Shown here one piece after another: positions 7,734 through 17,061 of a stretch of 64,000 bases of DNA. The notes below the pieces were generated by a model, which worked only from the letters and a program-made list of their open reading frames with translations, was not told where the DNA came from and ran no database searches. The stretch comes from Streptomyces sp. H27-C3 (lineage in GTDB: Bacteria; Actinomycetota; Actinomycetes; Streptomycetales; Streptomycetaceae): positions 78,073 through 142,072 of the forward strand of contig NZ_JASITA010000012.1 in NCBI RefSeq assembly GCF_030063415.1. Direction: 5' to 3'. Position 1 is the first letter of the stretch. Each line of letters begins with the position of its first letter. A program made the translations under genes and the position numbers.

Positions 7734-8869
7734 CGGGCCTCCCGCACGCGGTCCGCGAAGGACAGCAGGGCCATGTACTGCTCGGCCAGCGCCGCCGGCC
7801 CGCCATCCGGGTCCTTGAAGTAGAAGCCGAGCTCGGGCAGCGGCCCCGAGATGCCAGCTTGGTGCGCGCGGGCCACCAGTCGTGCGAGGTCCAAAACCAG
7901 CGGCGCCGCCAACGCCGAGTCGCAGCCCTGCCAGGTCGTCTGGAGGATCATGCGGGAGCCGAGGAACCCATCGAAGGCGATGTGGTCCCAGGCCGTCTTC
8001 CACTCACCCAGCGCCGGGACGTCGTCAATGTGCACGTCGCCCTCCGGCAGCGCGCCGAGCGTCTCGGCCAGTACGCGGTTCTTGCCCGCGTTCTTCGCCG
8101 CCGCCGCGGCCGGGTCGGCCAGCGCCGCCCCGTCCCCGCCGCCGAGGAGGTTCGTGCCGGACCACGCCCGTACGGTCAGGGCGCGCTGCACGAACATCGG
8201 GGCGAGCACGGAACGGAGCAGCGTCTGGCCCGTCTTGCCGTCACGGCCCGCGTGGGGAAGTCCGCTCGCTGCCACGGCATCCTGGAGGGCTGCGACGCGC
8301 AGCCCGGTGGAGGGGGTGAAGTTGACGTACGGACAGCCGGCCCGCAGCGCGGCCGCCGCGTACAGGGAGCTCGCCGGCAGGGACGCGGACTGGTCGTCGG
8401 GGGCCGGTTCGGTGGAGGCGACGTTGACGACGACGACCCGTTCGAGTTCCTGGCGCCGCGCGAAGTCGCGCAGGTCCGCGGCGAAGGCGGAGATCAGTTC
8501 CTCGTCGCTGCGGGTGTCTCCGGCCAGCGGTCCCCCGGTCCGTATCTCCTGGTCGGCGGCGGCCAGTTCGGCGCGTACCGCCGACACCAGTCCGTGCGGC
8601 AGGACGCCCCCCGCCTCCAGCGAATCCGCACGCTTGGGCAGGGGGCAGCTCATGGTGTCGTGCCCGCCGAACACGAGCGACGACAGGGACGGCAGGCCGC
8701 TCTTCGCGAAGGCCGGTGTCTCGGTGACCATGCCGTCGGTCGGGTGGAGTCCCGCCGTGAGGGCGGCGCAGCCCGCGACGGCGGTCGTGGCGACGGAGCC
8801 GCGTGCTCCGACGAACCACACTCCGGTTCGTGCCGTGGATGTGGATGTCTCGTCGGGGTTGGTGATCAC
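7730..8869 (-). CDS. Inositol-3-phosphate synthase (MIPS-like)
   Basis: A 379-residue member of the myo-inositol-1-phosphate synthase family. These NAD-dependent enzymes cyclise glucose 6-phosphate. The Rossmann start reads WFVGARGSVATT near residue 18. Family motifs include VVVNVASTEP, NFTPSTGLR, GRDGKTGQT (active-site lysine segment) and the C-terminal FYFKDPDG. The start was set at GTG 8869 because GGGAGG lies six bases upstream, while a TTG 18 bases earlier has none. It is the first gene of the operon, coupled to EboC through ATGA. Classical ebo clusters instead carry the dehydroquinate-synthase-like cyclase EboD, and no such gene is present here. Confidence 0.88.
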   Translation of the reverse strand: MITNPDETSTSTARTGVWFVGARGSVATTAVAGCAALTAGLHPTDGMVTETPAFAKSGLPSLSSLVFGGHDTMSCPLPKRADSLEAGGVLPHGLVSAVRAELAAADQEIRTGGPLAGDTRSDEELISAFAADLRDFARRQELERVVVVNVASTEPAPDDQSASLPASSLYAAAALRAGCPYVNFTPSTGLRVAALQDAVAASGLPHAGRDGKTGQTLLRSVLAPMFVQRALTVRAWSGTNLLGGGDGAALADPAAAAAKNAGKNRVLAETLGALPEGDVHIDDVPALGEWKTAWDHIAFDGFLGSRMILQTTWQGCDSALAAPLVLDLARLVARAHQAGISGPLPELGFYFKDPDGGPAALAEQYMALLSFADRVREAR

Positions 8870-8964
8870 GGGCTGCCTCCCTGCCAAGGATTCTTGGGAT
8901 GCCGAAGAAAGACGAATACGAAAGAACTGAAGACGAAAGACAAGGACGAAGGGCGGGGAAGAGA

Positions 8965-8998
8965 CGGCGGGCGGGGCTCGGCGTGCTCCCGCCCGCCG
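8965..8998 (-). terminator. GC-rich hairpin after the multidomain secreted protein gene
   Basis: An 11-bp stem (8965-8975 with 8988-8998, arm CGGCGGGCGGG) surrounds a 12-base loop, 16 bases beyond the TAG stop at 9014-9016. It fits an intrinsic-type terminator without a U tract. The purine-rich stretch at 8900-8960 to its left would be the leader or promoter region of the ebo-like operon; no clear promoter hexamers were picked out there. Confidence 0.6.
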
Positions 8999-9013
8999 CC
9001 GGTCCTGCGGGGT

Positions 9014-12000
9014 CTAGGGGGTGTCCGGCTTCGCGGGCAGCTCCTTGACCTTGATGTCGCGGAAGGAGACCTTGTCGTCCGCACCGTGGTTCTGCAGGCC
9101 GATGTGCCCCTGGGCCAGGCTGCGGGCGGGGTCGGTATTGGTGAAGTCGTTGATCTTCACCCCGTTGAGGAAGACGCGGAGCCGCTCTCCCTCGACCCGG
9201 ATCTCGTAGCTGTTCCATTCGCCGGGCGGGTTGAGTGCGGCGTCACGTGCCGCGATGTTCGCGGCCTTGGAGCCGTAGACGGAGCCGGTGGTCCGGTCCG
9301 GTGCGTCGCTCGCGTCGATCTGGATCTCGTAGCCCTTGTTGACGGCCGACCACGGGTCGTCGGAGGCCGGGAAGCCCACGAAGATCCCGGAGTTGCTGTC
9401 GCCGGTCATCTTCCAGTCGGCCTTCAGGGAGTACGACTTGAGCTCCTTGGACTGGTTCCACAGGAGGCCCATGCCGCCGGTGGAGTTCAGCGTGCGGTCC
9501 TTGATCTCGAAGGATCCGGGGCCCGCCTGCTTCCAGCCCTCGTGGGTCTCGCCGTTGAAGAGCGGCCGGTAGTCCTTGGAGGGACGGCAGTCGGCCTTGG
9601 CGATCCCTGCGGCGTACAGCATTCCGCCCAACAGGTGCTTGCGGAAAGCTGGTTCGGCGTACGACTCCTTGGTGTGGCCGCCGCCGGTGTAGAAGGAGCG
9701 CCCGCCCTCGTACGGCTGGCACCAGGCGATCGGGTGATCGCCCTTCATGTTGCCGCCGGTGTAGGTGGTCTCGTCCAGGGTGGCCAGGACGCGGGCCTGC
9801 TCGCGCGGGTTGGTGCGGTAGTTGTACCACTCGTCGGTGCGCTGGAAGCTGTTCTCCAGGTGCGCGGTGGCGGGGTGGTCGTGGTCCTCGACGCGTACGG
9901 TCGCCGGCTGGATCTGCGGGTGCGAGTCGAAGTAGGCGCCGACGAGGCCGCCGTAGAACTTCCAGTCGTACTCGGTGTCGGCCGCGGCGTGGACGCCCAT
10001 GTAGCCGCCGCCGTCCGCGACGTACTGCTCAAAGACCGTCTGCTGGTTGGCGTTCAGCACATCACCGGTCGTGGAGAGAAAGACCACGGCGTCGTAACGT
10101 GCCAGGTTCTGCGGGGTGAACTGCTGGGCTTCCTCAGTGGCGTCGACGGCCAGGCCGCGCTGCGCGCCGAGTTCCTTGAGGGCCTTGACGCCCTCGGGGA
10201 TGGAGTCGTGGCGGAAGCCCGCGGTCCTGGAGAAGACCAGGAGCCGCTTCTTGGGTGTGGCGTCGCCCTTGGCGGTGGAGAAGATGAAGTCGTCCACGTC
10301 GTAGAGGGCGCCGTCACCGCCCTTGAAGACCAGGTAGAGCGTGGTGGTCTTGGTCGGGGGCTTCGTGATGGTCGTGGTGACGTCCTGGAATTTGTCCCAG
10401 CCACCGGTCACCGGGACGACGGTGGAGCCGATGAGCTTGCCGCCGGGTGAGCCGGTGCGTACTTCCAGGGTGCCGCCGGTCCCGCCCGATGAGACGCGGG
10501 CGGTCAGTGAGGTGGCGTCGGCCATCAGGTAGGGCGAGAAGGCGATCCAGTCGCCGTTGCCGATGTCGCCGACGGTCCTGCCGCCGTGCGCGGTCGCCTT
10601 GTCGAAGACGTTGACGCCGCTCGACTTGGAGAAGTGCTCGGCCTGGCGCTGCTTGGGCTGAAGCACCTTCTGAGAGTGGGTGGTCAGCGCCTCCTGGCCG
10701 CCGCCTCCGCCGTCGGTGTACTCGGCGTCGAAGACCGCGAAGATGTTGGCGTTCGGGTCGTGGCTGCTGTCGGCCGGGGTCTTGAGGATTCCGGAGCAGC
10801 CGTTGGCCGAGGTGATTGGGTGGCCGTGGCTGTCGTGGCCCAGGACGTATGTCACCTTGACCTTGGCGCAGTCGATCGCGCCGTCCTGCGCGTCGGTGAC
10901 CTTCACCTTGAAGGGCACGTCGTCGCCGAAGTTGAAGAGCTGGCCGTCGCCCGGCAGCTCCAGCGTCACCTTGGGTGCGGTGTTGCCGACGACGACCCGC
11001 ACGCTCGCGGAGCCGGTCCTGCCGGTGGAGTCCTTGGCGGTGACTGTGGCGGTGTAAGTGCCGTTCTTCTTGTACGCGTATGTGGGGTTGGCGGCCGTCG
11101 ATGTTCCGCCGTCGCCGAACGCCCACGAGTACCTGAGCGCGTCACCGTCGGAGTCGGTGGTGCCGGCCGAGGAGAACTTCACCCGCAGCGGGGTCTGTCC
11201 CGATGTCTTGTCGGCCGCGGCCTCGGCGACCGGTGAGTGGCCGCCGGTGGCGTTCTCGATGCGGTAGAGACCGGAGTGCTCGTCGCCGCCGAACCAGGCG
11301 GTGCCGTAGTCGAGGATGTACAGCGCGCCGTCCGGGCCGAAGGCCGAGTCCATCACCTGGGTGCCGGTCCACGGGACGGGGTTGATGGACTGGACGTTGC
11401 CGTCGGCGTCCTGCTCGATGCGCTTGATCCAGCGCCGACCGAACTCGGTGGCGAAGAAGTCACCGTCGTACGCCTCGGGGAACTTTACCGGCGAGTCGAG
11501 GTTCGCGTCGTAACGGTAGACGGGGCCGCCCATCGGGGACTCCGAGCCGGTGCCGAAGTCGGGCACGGATCCGCCGTCGTACGGAATCCAGGCCTCCTGC
11601 GCGGGCGGCAGGTCGGTCAGTCCCGTGTTGTACGGCGAGGTGTCCCTCAGGTTGGCGCAGTCGAACTTCGCGCCGGATTCCTTCGTGGCGAAGTCGTAGT
11701 CGACATAGGCGTCGTTCTTGCCGGTGCAGAAGGGCCAGCCGAAGTTGCCGGGCTTGGTCACCCGGGCGAACTCGACCTGTCCCGCCGGACCGCGCTTGGG
11801 GTCGGCGGCGCCCGCGTCGGGGCCGTAGTCACCGACATACAGGACGCCGGTGGGCTTGTCGATGCTGAACCGGAAGGGGTTGCGGAAGCCCATCGCGTAG
11901 ATCTCGGGGCGCGTCTTGTCGGTGCCCGGGGCGAAGAGGTTGCCGTCGGGAGCCACGTACGAGCCGTCCGCGTTCACCTTGATACGGAGGATCTTGCCGC

Positions 12001-12739
12001 GGAGGTCATTGGTGTTGCCCGAGGTGCGCCGCGCGTCGTAGGCGGGGTTGCGCCCGGGGCGCTCGTCCATGGGGGTGAAGCCGTCGGAGGCGAAGGGGTT
12101 GGAGTCGTCGCCGGTCGACAGGTAGAGGTTGCCCTGTGCGTCGAAGTCGATGTCGCCGCCGACGTGACAGCAGATGCCCCGGGTGGCGGGGACGTCGATG
12201 ACCTTCTTCTCGCTGGCGTTGTCGAGGCTGCCGTCGGCCTTCAGGACGAAGCGGGAGAGCCGGTTCACGCCGTCGAACTTCTCGAAGTCGGCCGGGGTGC
12301 CCTCATTGGGGGCGTCGCCCGCAGGGGTGCTCAGGGGAGGTGCGTAATAGAGATAGATCTGCCGGTTCTCGTTGAACTTCGGGTCGATGCCGATGCCCTG
12401 GAGTCCCTCTTCGTCGTGCGAGTAGACCGGGATCGACCCGATGACGCGGGTGTTGCCCGCGGCGTCGGTGCTCCGCAGTTCTCCGTCGCGCGAGGTGTGC
12501 AGCACGGTGCGGTCGGGGAGCACGGCGAGCGACATCGGCTCGCCCGTCTCGGGCTCGCCCTTGGCGAGGGTGACCTGCTGGAAGTCCTCGGCAGCGACGG
12601 CCGAGTCGGCGGCCCCGCCGGAAACGGGCTTCTCGGCGGCGATGGCCTGGGGGGCCGTGAAGGCCAGTGATGCGCCGGCGAGCAGGCTGCCGGTGAGTAG
12701 AGCGAGTGCTTTTCGGGCTCTGAGCCGTTGTCTGTGCAC
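9014..12739 (-). CDS. Secreted multidomain sugar enzyme: glucose/sorbosone dehydrogenase, PKD, CBM6, ThuA and DUF1080 domains
   Basis: A 1241-residue exported protein. Residues 1-34 form a Sec signal (basic start, Ala/Leu core, AIAAE end). Residues about 50-490 are a PQQ-type glucose/sorbosone dehydrogenase beta propeller (GLQGIGIDPKF, NPFRFSIDKP, LYVGDYGPD). A PKD domain covers 500-585 (YSWAFGDGG), an unassigned beta domain 585-690, a CBM6-like carbohydrate module 693-820, a ThuA domain 833-1045 (HAAADTEYDW, GGHTKESY) and a DUF1080/3-keto-disaccharide hydrolase domain 1056-1235. GTG 12739 has GGAGG six bases upstream. Known relatives act on oxidised (3-keto) glycosides, which suits the oxidoreductase and isomerase genes nearby. 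The substrate is unknown. Confidence 0.88.
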   Translation of the reverse strand: MHRQRLRARKALALLTGSLLAGASLAFTAPQAIAAEKPVSGGAADSAVAAEDFQQVTLAKGEPETGEPMSLAVLPDRTVLHTSRDGELRSTDAAGNTRVIGSIPVYSHDEEGLQGIGIDPKFNENRQIYLYYAPPLSTPAGDAPNEGTPADFEKFDGVNRLSRFVLKADGSLDNASEKKVIDVPATRGICCHVGGDIDFDAQGNLYLSTGDDSNPFASDGFTPMDERPGRNPAYDARRTSGNTNDLRGKILRIKVNADGSYVAPDGNLFAPGTDKTRPEIYAMGFRNPFRFSIDKPTGVLYVGDYGPDAGAADPKRGPAGQVEFARVTKPGNFGWPFCTGKNDAYVDYDFATKESGAKFDCANLRDTSPYNTGLTDLPPAQEAWIPYDGGSVPDFGTGSESPMGGPVYRYDANLDSPVKFPEAYDGDFFATEFGRRWIKRIEQDADGNVQSINPVPWTGTQVMDSAFGPDGALYILDYGTAWFGGDEHSGLYRIENATGGHSPVAEAAADKTSGQTPLRVKFSSAGTTDSDGDALRYSWAFGDGGTSTAANPTYAYKKNGTYTATVTAKDSTGRTGSASVRVVVGNTAPKVTLELPGDGQLFNFGDDVPFKVKVTDAQDGAIDCAKVKVTYVLGHDSHGHPITSANGCSGILKTPADSSHDPNANIFAVFDAEYTDGGGGGQEALTTHSQKVLQPKQRQAEHFSKSSGVNVFDKATAHGGRTVGDIGNGDWIAFSPYLMADATSLTARVSSGGTGGTLEVRTGSPGGKLIGSTVVPVTGGWDKFQDVTTTITKPPTKTTTLYLVFKGGDGALYDVDDFIFSTAKGDATPKKRLLVFSRTAGFRHDSIPEGVKALKELGAQRGLAVDATEEAQQFTPQNLARYDAVVFLSTTGDVLNANQQTVFEQYVADGGGYMGVHAAADTEYDWKFYGGLVGAYFDSHPQIQPATVRVEDHDHPATAHLENSFQRTDEWYNYRTNPREQARVLATLDETTYTGGNMKGDHPIAWCQPYEGGRSFYTGGGHTKESYAEPAFRKHLLGGMLYAAGIAKADCRPSKDYRPLFNGETHEGWKQAGPGSFEIKDRTLNSTGGMGLLWNQSKELKSYSLKADWKMTGDSNSGIFVGFPASDDPWSAVNKGYEIQIDASDAPDRTTGSVYGSKAANIAARDAALNPPGEWNSYEIRVEGERLRVFLNGVKINDFTNTDPARSLAQGHIGLQNHGADDKVSFRDIKVKELPAKPDTP

Positions 12740-13615
12740 GAGTGTCCTCCGGAAGTGAGCCGGTTGAACGGGCGGGTGCTGCCGTGCCGCGCGGGGACTG
12801 CCGCGCTCGCCTCACGGACGGTGCTTGTCGTGCGCCGCGCCGGGGCGTGAAGCTCTCGGATCGCGGTATCCGGAGTGCGCCGTCACCCCGGAACCGCTCA
12901 TGTCCTGTACATCTCAGGGACGGTAGCCTGGTTCGTCCGGCACGGAAAGCCCTTGTGCAGGAAGGAAGTTCCACTTCTTCCCGCCAAAGGACAAAGCGCC
13001 GGCCGTCATTCCGTCGTCGGGCCAGCTCAAGCCCCTTCACACAGGGCGGCCGACGCGAGGGGCGCGCGGGAAACACAGCCGCACATCACAGCGGGACCGA
13101 GCCCTCCATGGCGGACCGTCCGCTCCCGGCAGCACGTTCGCTGCCAACATTTGCAAAAGCTACCAACTAGTTGACTTCTCGGTAATCCTGCTGCAATTCT
13201 CGCACTGGCAAAGACTCCTCCGATCGTTCAGGGAGAGGCATGTGGTGCGAATAGGAAAACGAGTCGCGAGCACGGCCGTCGCGGCTGCGGCCGTCACGGT
13301 GGCGTGGGCTCGACGAAAGCTCGATGCTGCCCTATGACAACGGTGCGATCGGCAAGGGCGAATCCTGAAACCGGACCAGGAGCGCGGCGAGCGAGGAGGA
13401 ATCCGACACCGGGCCGGATGGCGCCTTCCTTGAACAGCTCCCCCGGCGGAAAGAAAATGGAAGACCTCTCCTTCACATTACTGAACGCAAAGCCAGAGAC
13501 CAAGGAGAACGCCGAAGGGTGAGTGGCGCATTCCTGATCGGGTGTCCGGTACGCCCTCCACGGGACGCCGTAACGGACATCCTTGGTGCCGTGTGTCAAT
13601 TCCCGTGCGGACCCG
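12740..13615. other. 876-bp region without a supportable intact gene
   Basis: The left half (12740-13200) holds the upstream region of the large secreted-protein gene. A 10-bp palindrome CAACTAGTTG at 13164-13173 sits in an AT-richer patch and may be an operator. The right half contains a small broken secreted-protein ORF (separate entry) and an unexplained 21-codon reading frame at 13457-13522 (MEDLSFTLLN, ending NAEG) that has no good ribosome site. I see no RNA gene or mobile element. Confidence 0.5.
13242..13368 (+). pseudogene. Possible remnant of a small secreted protein, frameshifted
   Basis: A GTG at 13242, preceded by GGGAGAGG, opens a reading that looks like a signal peptide (VRIGKRVASTAVAAAAVTVA). 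Shortly after, near 13308, this frame runs into nonsense and a stop. The +1 frame at the same place gives a natural-looking C-terminus (SSMLPYDNGAIGKGES) that ends at TGA 13366-13368. A frameshift or small deletion near 13308 would join the two parts. I do not recognise a family, and the call rests only on composition. Confidence 0.3.
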
Positions 13616-14617
13616 TCAATCGCTGCTGAACGCGGCGTCGAACGAACTGGACGGCGGGTCGAAACTGAAGTGCTTCAGCTGCGAAAGCGCTTCCGGCGCA
13701 CCCTGCAGCCGGTCCATGCCGGCGTCCTCCCACTCGACGGAAACCGGTCCCTCGTAGTTGATGGAGTTCAGCATCCGGAACACGTCCTCCCACGGAACGT
13801 CGCCGTGCCCCGCCGACACGAAGTCCCAGCCGCGCCGCGGGTCGCCCCAAGGCAGATGGGACCCGAGCCGCCCGTTGCGTCCGTCGAGGCGCTTGCGCGA
13901 CTCCTTGCAGTCCACGTGGTAGATGCGGTCGCGGAAGTCGTAGAGGAAACCGACCGGGTCCAGGTCCTGCCAGACGAAATGGCTGGGGTCGAAGTTCAGC
14001 CCGAAGGCGGGCCGGTGGCCGACCGCCTCCAGCGCGCGCTGCGTGGTCCAGTAGTCGTACGCGATCTCACTGGGGTGCACCTCGTGGGCGAAGCGCACCC
14101 CCTCGGCGTCGAAGACGTCCAGGATCGGGTTCCAGCGCTCGGCGAAGTCCTCGTAACCGCGCTCGATCATGTGCGGCGGGACCGGCGGGAACATCGCAAC
14201 CAGGTGCCAGATCGACGAGCCGGTGAACCCGATGACGGTCCGCACCCCGAAGGCCGCCGCCGCGCGGGCGGTGTCCTTCATCTCCTCGGCCGCCCGCTGC
14301 CGTACGCCCTCGGGCTCGCCGTCGCCCCAGATGCGGGCGGGCAGGATGGCCTGGTGCCGCTCGTCGATCGGGTTGTCGCAGACGGCCTGGCCCACCAGGT
14401 GGTTGGAGATGGCGAAGCACTTCAGGCCGTACTTGTCGAGCAGCTGGTGCCGGGAGTCGAGATAGCCGGGATCGCCGATCGCCTTGTCGACCTCGAAGTG
14501 GTCACCCCAGCAGGCGAGTTCGAGGCCGTCGTAACCGAAGTCGCGGGCGAGGCGGCAGACCTCCTCCAGCGGCAGATCGGCCCACTGGCCGGTGAAGAGA
14601 GTGAAGGGACGTGCCAT
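13616..14617 (-). CDS. Sugar phosphate isomerase/epimerase (cytoplasmic TIM barrel)
   Basis: A 333-residue xylose-isomerase-like barrel. Motifs include [14 protein letters not shown] (first strands), [13 protein letters not shown] with the metal Glu near residue 185, [13 protein letters not shown] near 220, HVDCKE near 250 and [11 protein letters not shown] near 300. There is no signal peptide. The ATG at 14617 was chosen because AGGAGG lies nine bases upstream; a TTG three codons earlier is too close to that site. It lies 13 bp after the oxidoreductase gene and shares its operon. Such pairs typically dehydrogenate and rearrange inositols, 3-keto sugars or related cyclitols; the exact substrate is unknown. 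Confidence 0.88.
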   Translation of the reverse strand: MARPFTLFTGQWADLPLEEVCRLARDFGYDGLELACWGDHFEVDKAIGDPGYLDSRHQLLDKYGLKCFAISNHLVGQAVCDNPIDERHQAILPARIWGDGEPEGVRQRAAEEMKDTARAAAAFGVRTVIGFTGSSIWHLVAMFPPVPPHMIERGYEDFAERWNPILDVFDAEGVRFAHEVHPSEIAYDYWTTQRALEAVGHRPAFGLNFDPSHFVWQDLDPVGFLYDFRDRIYHVDCKESRKRLDGRNGRLGSHLPWGDPRRGWDFVSAGHGDVPWEDVFRMLNSINYEGPVSVEWEDAGMDRLQGAPEALSQLKHFSFDPPSSSFDAAFSSD

Positions 14618-14630
14618 ACCTGACAACCTC

Positions 14631-15866
14631 CTACGGGCGTACGGGCAGTACGGGCAGTACGGGTGTGTACACGGCGTTCTTCTCGGCGCTCTCCTCCACC
14701 GCCGCCAGCACCCGCTGCACCTGGAGTCCGTCCGCGAAGGACGGCGAGGGGTCGGTGCCGTTGGCGATGGTGTGGATCAGGTCGCGCGCCTGATGGACGA
14801 AGGTGTGCTCGTAGCCCAGGGCGTGGCCGGGCGGCCACCACGCCTCCAGATACGGGTGCTCGGGCTCGGTCACCAGGATCCGGCGGAATCCGGCGGTGAC
14901 GGCGGGCTCGGTGTGGTCGTGGAACGACAGCTCGTTGAGGCGCTCCAGGTTGAAGGCCAACGAGCCGCGCTCACCGTTGAGTTCAATGCTGAGCGCGTTC
15001 TTGCGGCCGGCGGCGGTGCGGGTCGCCTCGAAGGAAGCGAGCGCCCCGGACACGAGCCTGCCGGTGAACAGCGCCGCGTCGTCGACGGTCACCTCACCGC
15101 GCTCGGCCGCCCGCCCGGAGCCGGACAGCCCGGCCGACGCCTCGGTGAGGAGCGGACGCGACCGTACGAACGTCTCGGTCAGCCCCGACACCCCGGCCAG
15201 CGGCTCCCCCGCCAGGTACTGCGCGAGGTCGACGATGTGCGCCCCCAGGTCACCGAGCGCCCCGGACCCGGCGTGCTCGCGCTCCAGGCGCCAGGTGAGC
15301 GGGAAGTCCGGGTCGACGAGCCAGTCCTGGAGGTAGGTGACGCGGACGTGCCGCAGCGCCCCCAGCCTGCCCTCCTCGATCATGCGGCGGGCGTACGCGA
15401 TGGCGGGCACGCGGCGGTAGTTGAACCCGACCATCGCCACCTGGCCGCGTGCCCGAGCCCGTTCGGCCGCCTCCGCCATGGCCTCCGCCTCCGCGACGGA
15501 GTTGGCGAGAGGCTTCTCGCACAGCACGTGCTTGCCCGCCTCCAGCGCCGCGATGGCGATCTCGGCATGGCTGTCGCCCGGGGTGCAGATGTCGACGATC
15601 TGCACGTCGTCGCGGGCAATGACCTCGCGCCAGTCGGTCTCCGCCGCGGCCCATCCGTGCCGGTCCGCCGCAGCCCGTACCGCCTGCGGGTCACGGCCGC
15701 AGACGGCTGCCATGACGGGTCGCACCGGCAGGTCGAACACCCGGCCCGCGGTGCGCCACCCCTGCGAGTGGGCGGCGCCCATGAACGAGTATCCGACCAT
15801 CCCGACGCCGAGCGTCGACGGTGCGCCGGCTTCCTGCTCCGTCCGGGTCTCTTCCCTGCGGGCCAT
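14631..15866 (-). CDS. Gfo/Idh/MocA-family NAD(P)-dependent oxidoreductase
   Basis: A 411-residue protein with an N-terminal Rossmann domain ([10 protein letters not shown] near residue 21) and the diagnostic CEKPLA at about 116-121, whose lysine is catalytic in the family. The C-terminal beta sheet domain carries [11 protein letters not shown] and [11 protein letters not shown]. It would oxidise or reduce a sugar or cyclitol hydroxyl with NAD(P). ATG 15866 has AAGGAGG six bases upstream. The C-terminus VLPVLPVRP comes from a 9-bp tandem repeat near 14640-14660. It sits between the ABC importer genes and the isomerase gene, so it probably acts on the imported substrate. Confidence 0.9.
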   Translation of the reverse strand: MARREETRTEQEAGAPSTLGVGMVGYSFMGAAHSQGWRTAGRVFDLPVRPVMAAVCGRDPQAVRAAADRHGWAAAETDWREVIARDDVQIVDICTPGDSHAEIAIAALEAGKHVLCEKPLANSVAEAEAMAEAAERARARGQVAMVGFNYRRVPAIAYARRMIEEGRLGALRHVRVTYLQDWLVDPDFPLTWRLEREHAGSGALGDLGAHIVDLAQYLAGEPLAGVSGLTETFVRSRPLLTEASAGLSGSGRAAERGEVTVDDAALFTGRLVSGALASFEATRTAAGRKNALSIELNGERGSLAFNLERLNELSFHDHTEPAVTAGFRRILVTEPEHPYLEAWWPPGHALGYEHTFVHQARDLIHTIANGTDPSPSFADGLQVQRVLAAVEESAEKNAVYTPVLPVLPVRP

Positions 15867-15946
15867 ACGGATCCTCCTTGTCGGACTCGAACGCGTCGAG
15901 TGCTCGGTGGGGGGGCGGGGTGCGGCGGTCGGCGGGGTTGGGGCGG

Positions 15947-16996
15947 TCAGCTGAAGCCCGTGGGCATGTACTCGTCGACGTTCTCCTTGGTGACGACGGC
16001 CGAGTAGAGCGTCAAGGAGACCGGGATCTCGAATTCCGACAGGCCCCCGACGCCCTTGCCCTGGCCGAGTGCGCGCGCCAGGTCGATCGCGGAGGCGGCC
16101 ATGGTGGGCGGGTAGAGCACGGTGGCCTTGAGCACGCCCTTGCCGGACTTGATCGCCTTGAAGGCGGAGAGCGCGCCCGCGCCGCCCACCATCAGGAACT
16201 CGTCGCGGCCGGCCTGCTCGATGGCCCGGAGCGCGCCGACTCCCTGGTCGTCGTCGTGGTTCCACAGCGCGTCGAAGCTCTTCTGCGCCTGGAGCAGCGA
16301 GGACATCTTCGACTGGCCGGACTCGACGGTGAAGTCGGCTGCCTGGCGGGCCACCATCTTGATGTTCGGGTAGTTCTTGAGGGCGTCCGCGAAGCCCTGG
16401 CTGCGCTGCTTGGTCAGCTCCAGGTTGTCCAGGCCGGCGAGCTCGACGACCTTGGCGTCGGCCTTGTCCTTGAGCTGCTCGCCGATGTAGCGGCCGGCGC
16501 TGAGGCCCATGCCGTAGTTGTCGCCGCCGATCCAGCAGCGGTAGGCCTGCGGGGAGGAGAAGATGCGGTCGAGGTTGACCACCGGGATGCCGGCCCGCAT
16601 GGCCTTCAGGCCCGCTTGTGTCATGGCCTTGCCGTCGGCGGGCAGGATGACCAGTACGTCGACCTTCTTGTTGATCAGGGTGTCGATCTGGCCTATCTGG
16701 GCCGCGGTGTCATTGGACCCCTCGGTGATGTCCAGCGTCACGTCCTTGTACTTCTTGGCGCGCTCGCGGGCGTTGACGTTGATGGCGTTGAGCCAGCCGT
16801 GGTCGGCCTGCGGTCCGGCGAACCCGATGGTGACCTGCTTGCCGGGCTTGTCGTCGGAGAGGGGCTGGTCGTTCGCCGCGGGCTTGTCCTTCTCGGCCGG
16901 CTCGTTGCTCGTGCAGGCGGTGAGGAGGGCGCCGGCGGAGACGGCCGCGGTGCCGAAGAGCAGTCCTCTGCGACTGGTTCGGGAGATTTCTGGCAT
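15947..16996 (-). CDS. Sugar ABC transporter substrate-binding lipoprotein
   Basis: A 349-residue periplasmic-binding-protein-like protein of the ribose/galactose type. The N-terminus has a twin-arginine motif (SRTSRRGLLF) and a lipobox LLTAC with Cys 28, so it is an anchored extracytoplasmic lipoprotein. The mature protein has the type I binding fold (VTIGFAGPQADHGWL near residue 54, DVLVILPADG, IPVVNLDRIF, LWNHDDDQGVGAL). ATG 16996 is preceded by AAGGGG. It is the third importer gene, after the ATPase and permease, and about 65 bp from the permease stop. The substrate is probably a sugar or cyclitol. Confidence 0.92.
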   Translation of the reverse strand: MPEISRTSRRGLLFGTAAVSAGALLTACTSNEPAEKDKPAANDQPLSDDKPGKQVTIGFAGPQADHGWLNAINVNARERAKKYKDVTLDITEGSNDTAAQIGQIDTLINKKVDVLVILPADGKAMTQAGLKAMRAGIPVVNLDRIFSSPQAYRCWIGGDNYGMGLSAGRYIGEQLKDKADAKVVELAGLDNLELTKQRSQGFADALKNYPNIKMVARQAADFTVESGQSKMSSLLQAQKSFDALWNHDDDQGVGALRAIEQAGRDEFLMVGGAGALSAFKAIKSGKGVLKATVLYPPTMAASAIDLARALGQGKGVGGLSEFEIPVSLTLYSAVVTKENVDEYMPTGFS

Positions 16997-17061
16997 GACG
17001 GTGACCCCTTTGTCTGTGTCGTCAGGCATTTCTGAGCAGGCAGGTTCGTCCGGGTACTCAG

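Noticed and set aside
7667..12670. Plus-strand frames of up to 927 codons
   Set aside because: They run opposite well-supported minus-strand genes and have no recognisable domains.
13457..13522. A 21-codon ORF considered as a small peptide or RiPP precursor
   Set aside because: There is no ribosome site, no modification enzyme nearby and no conserved motif.
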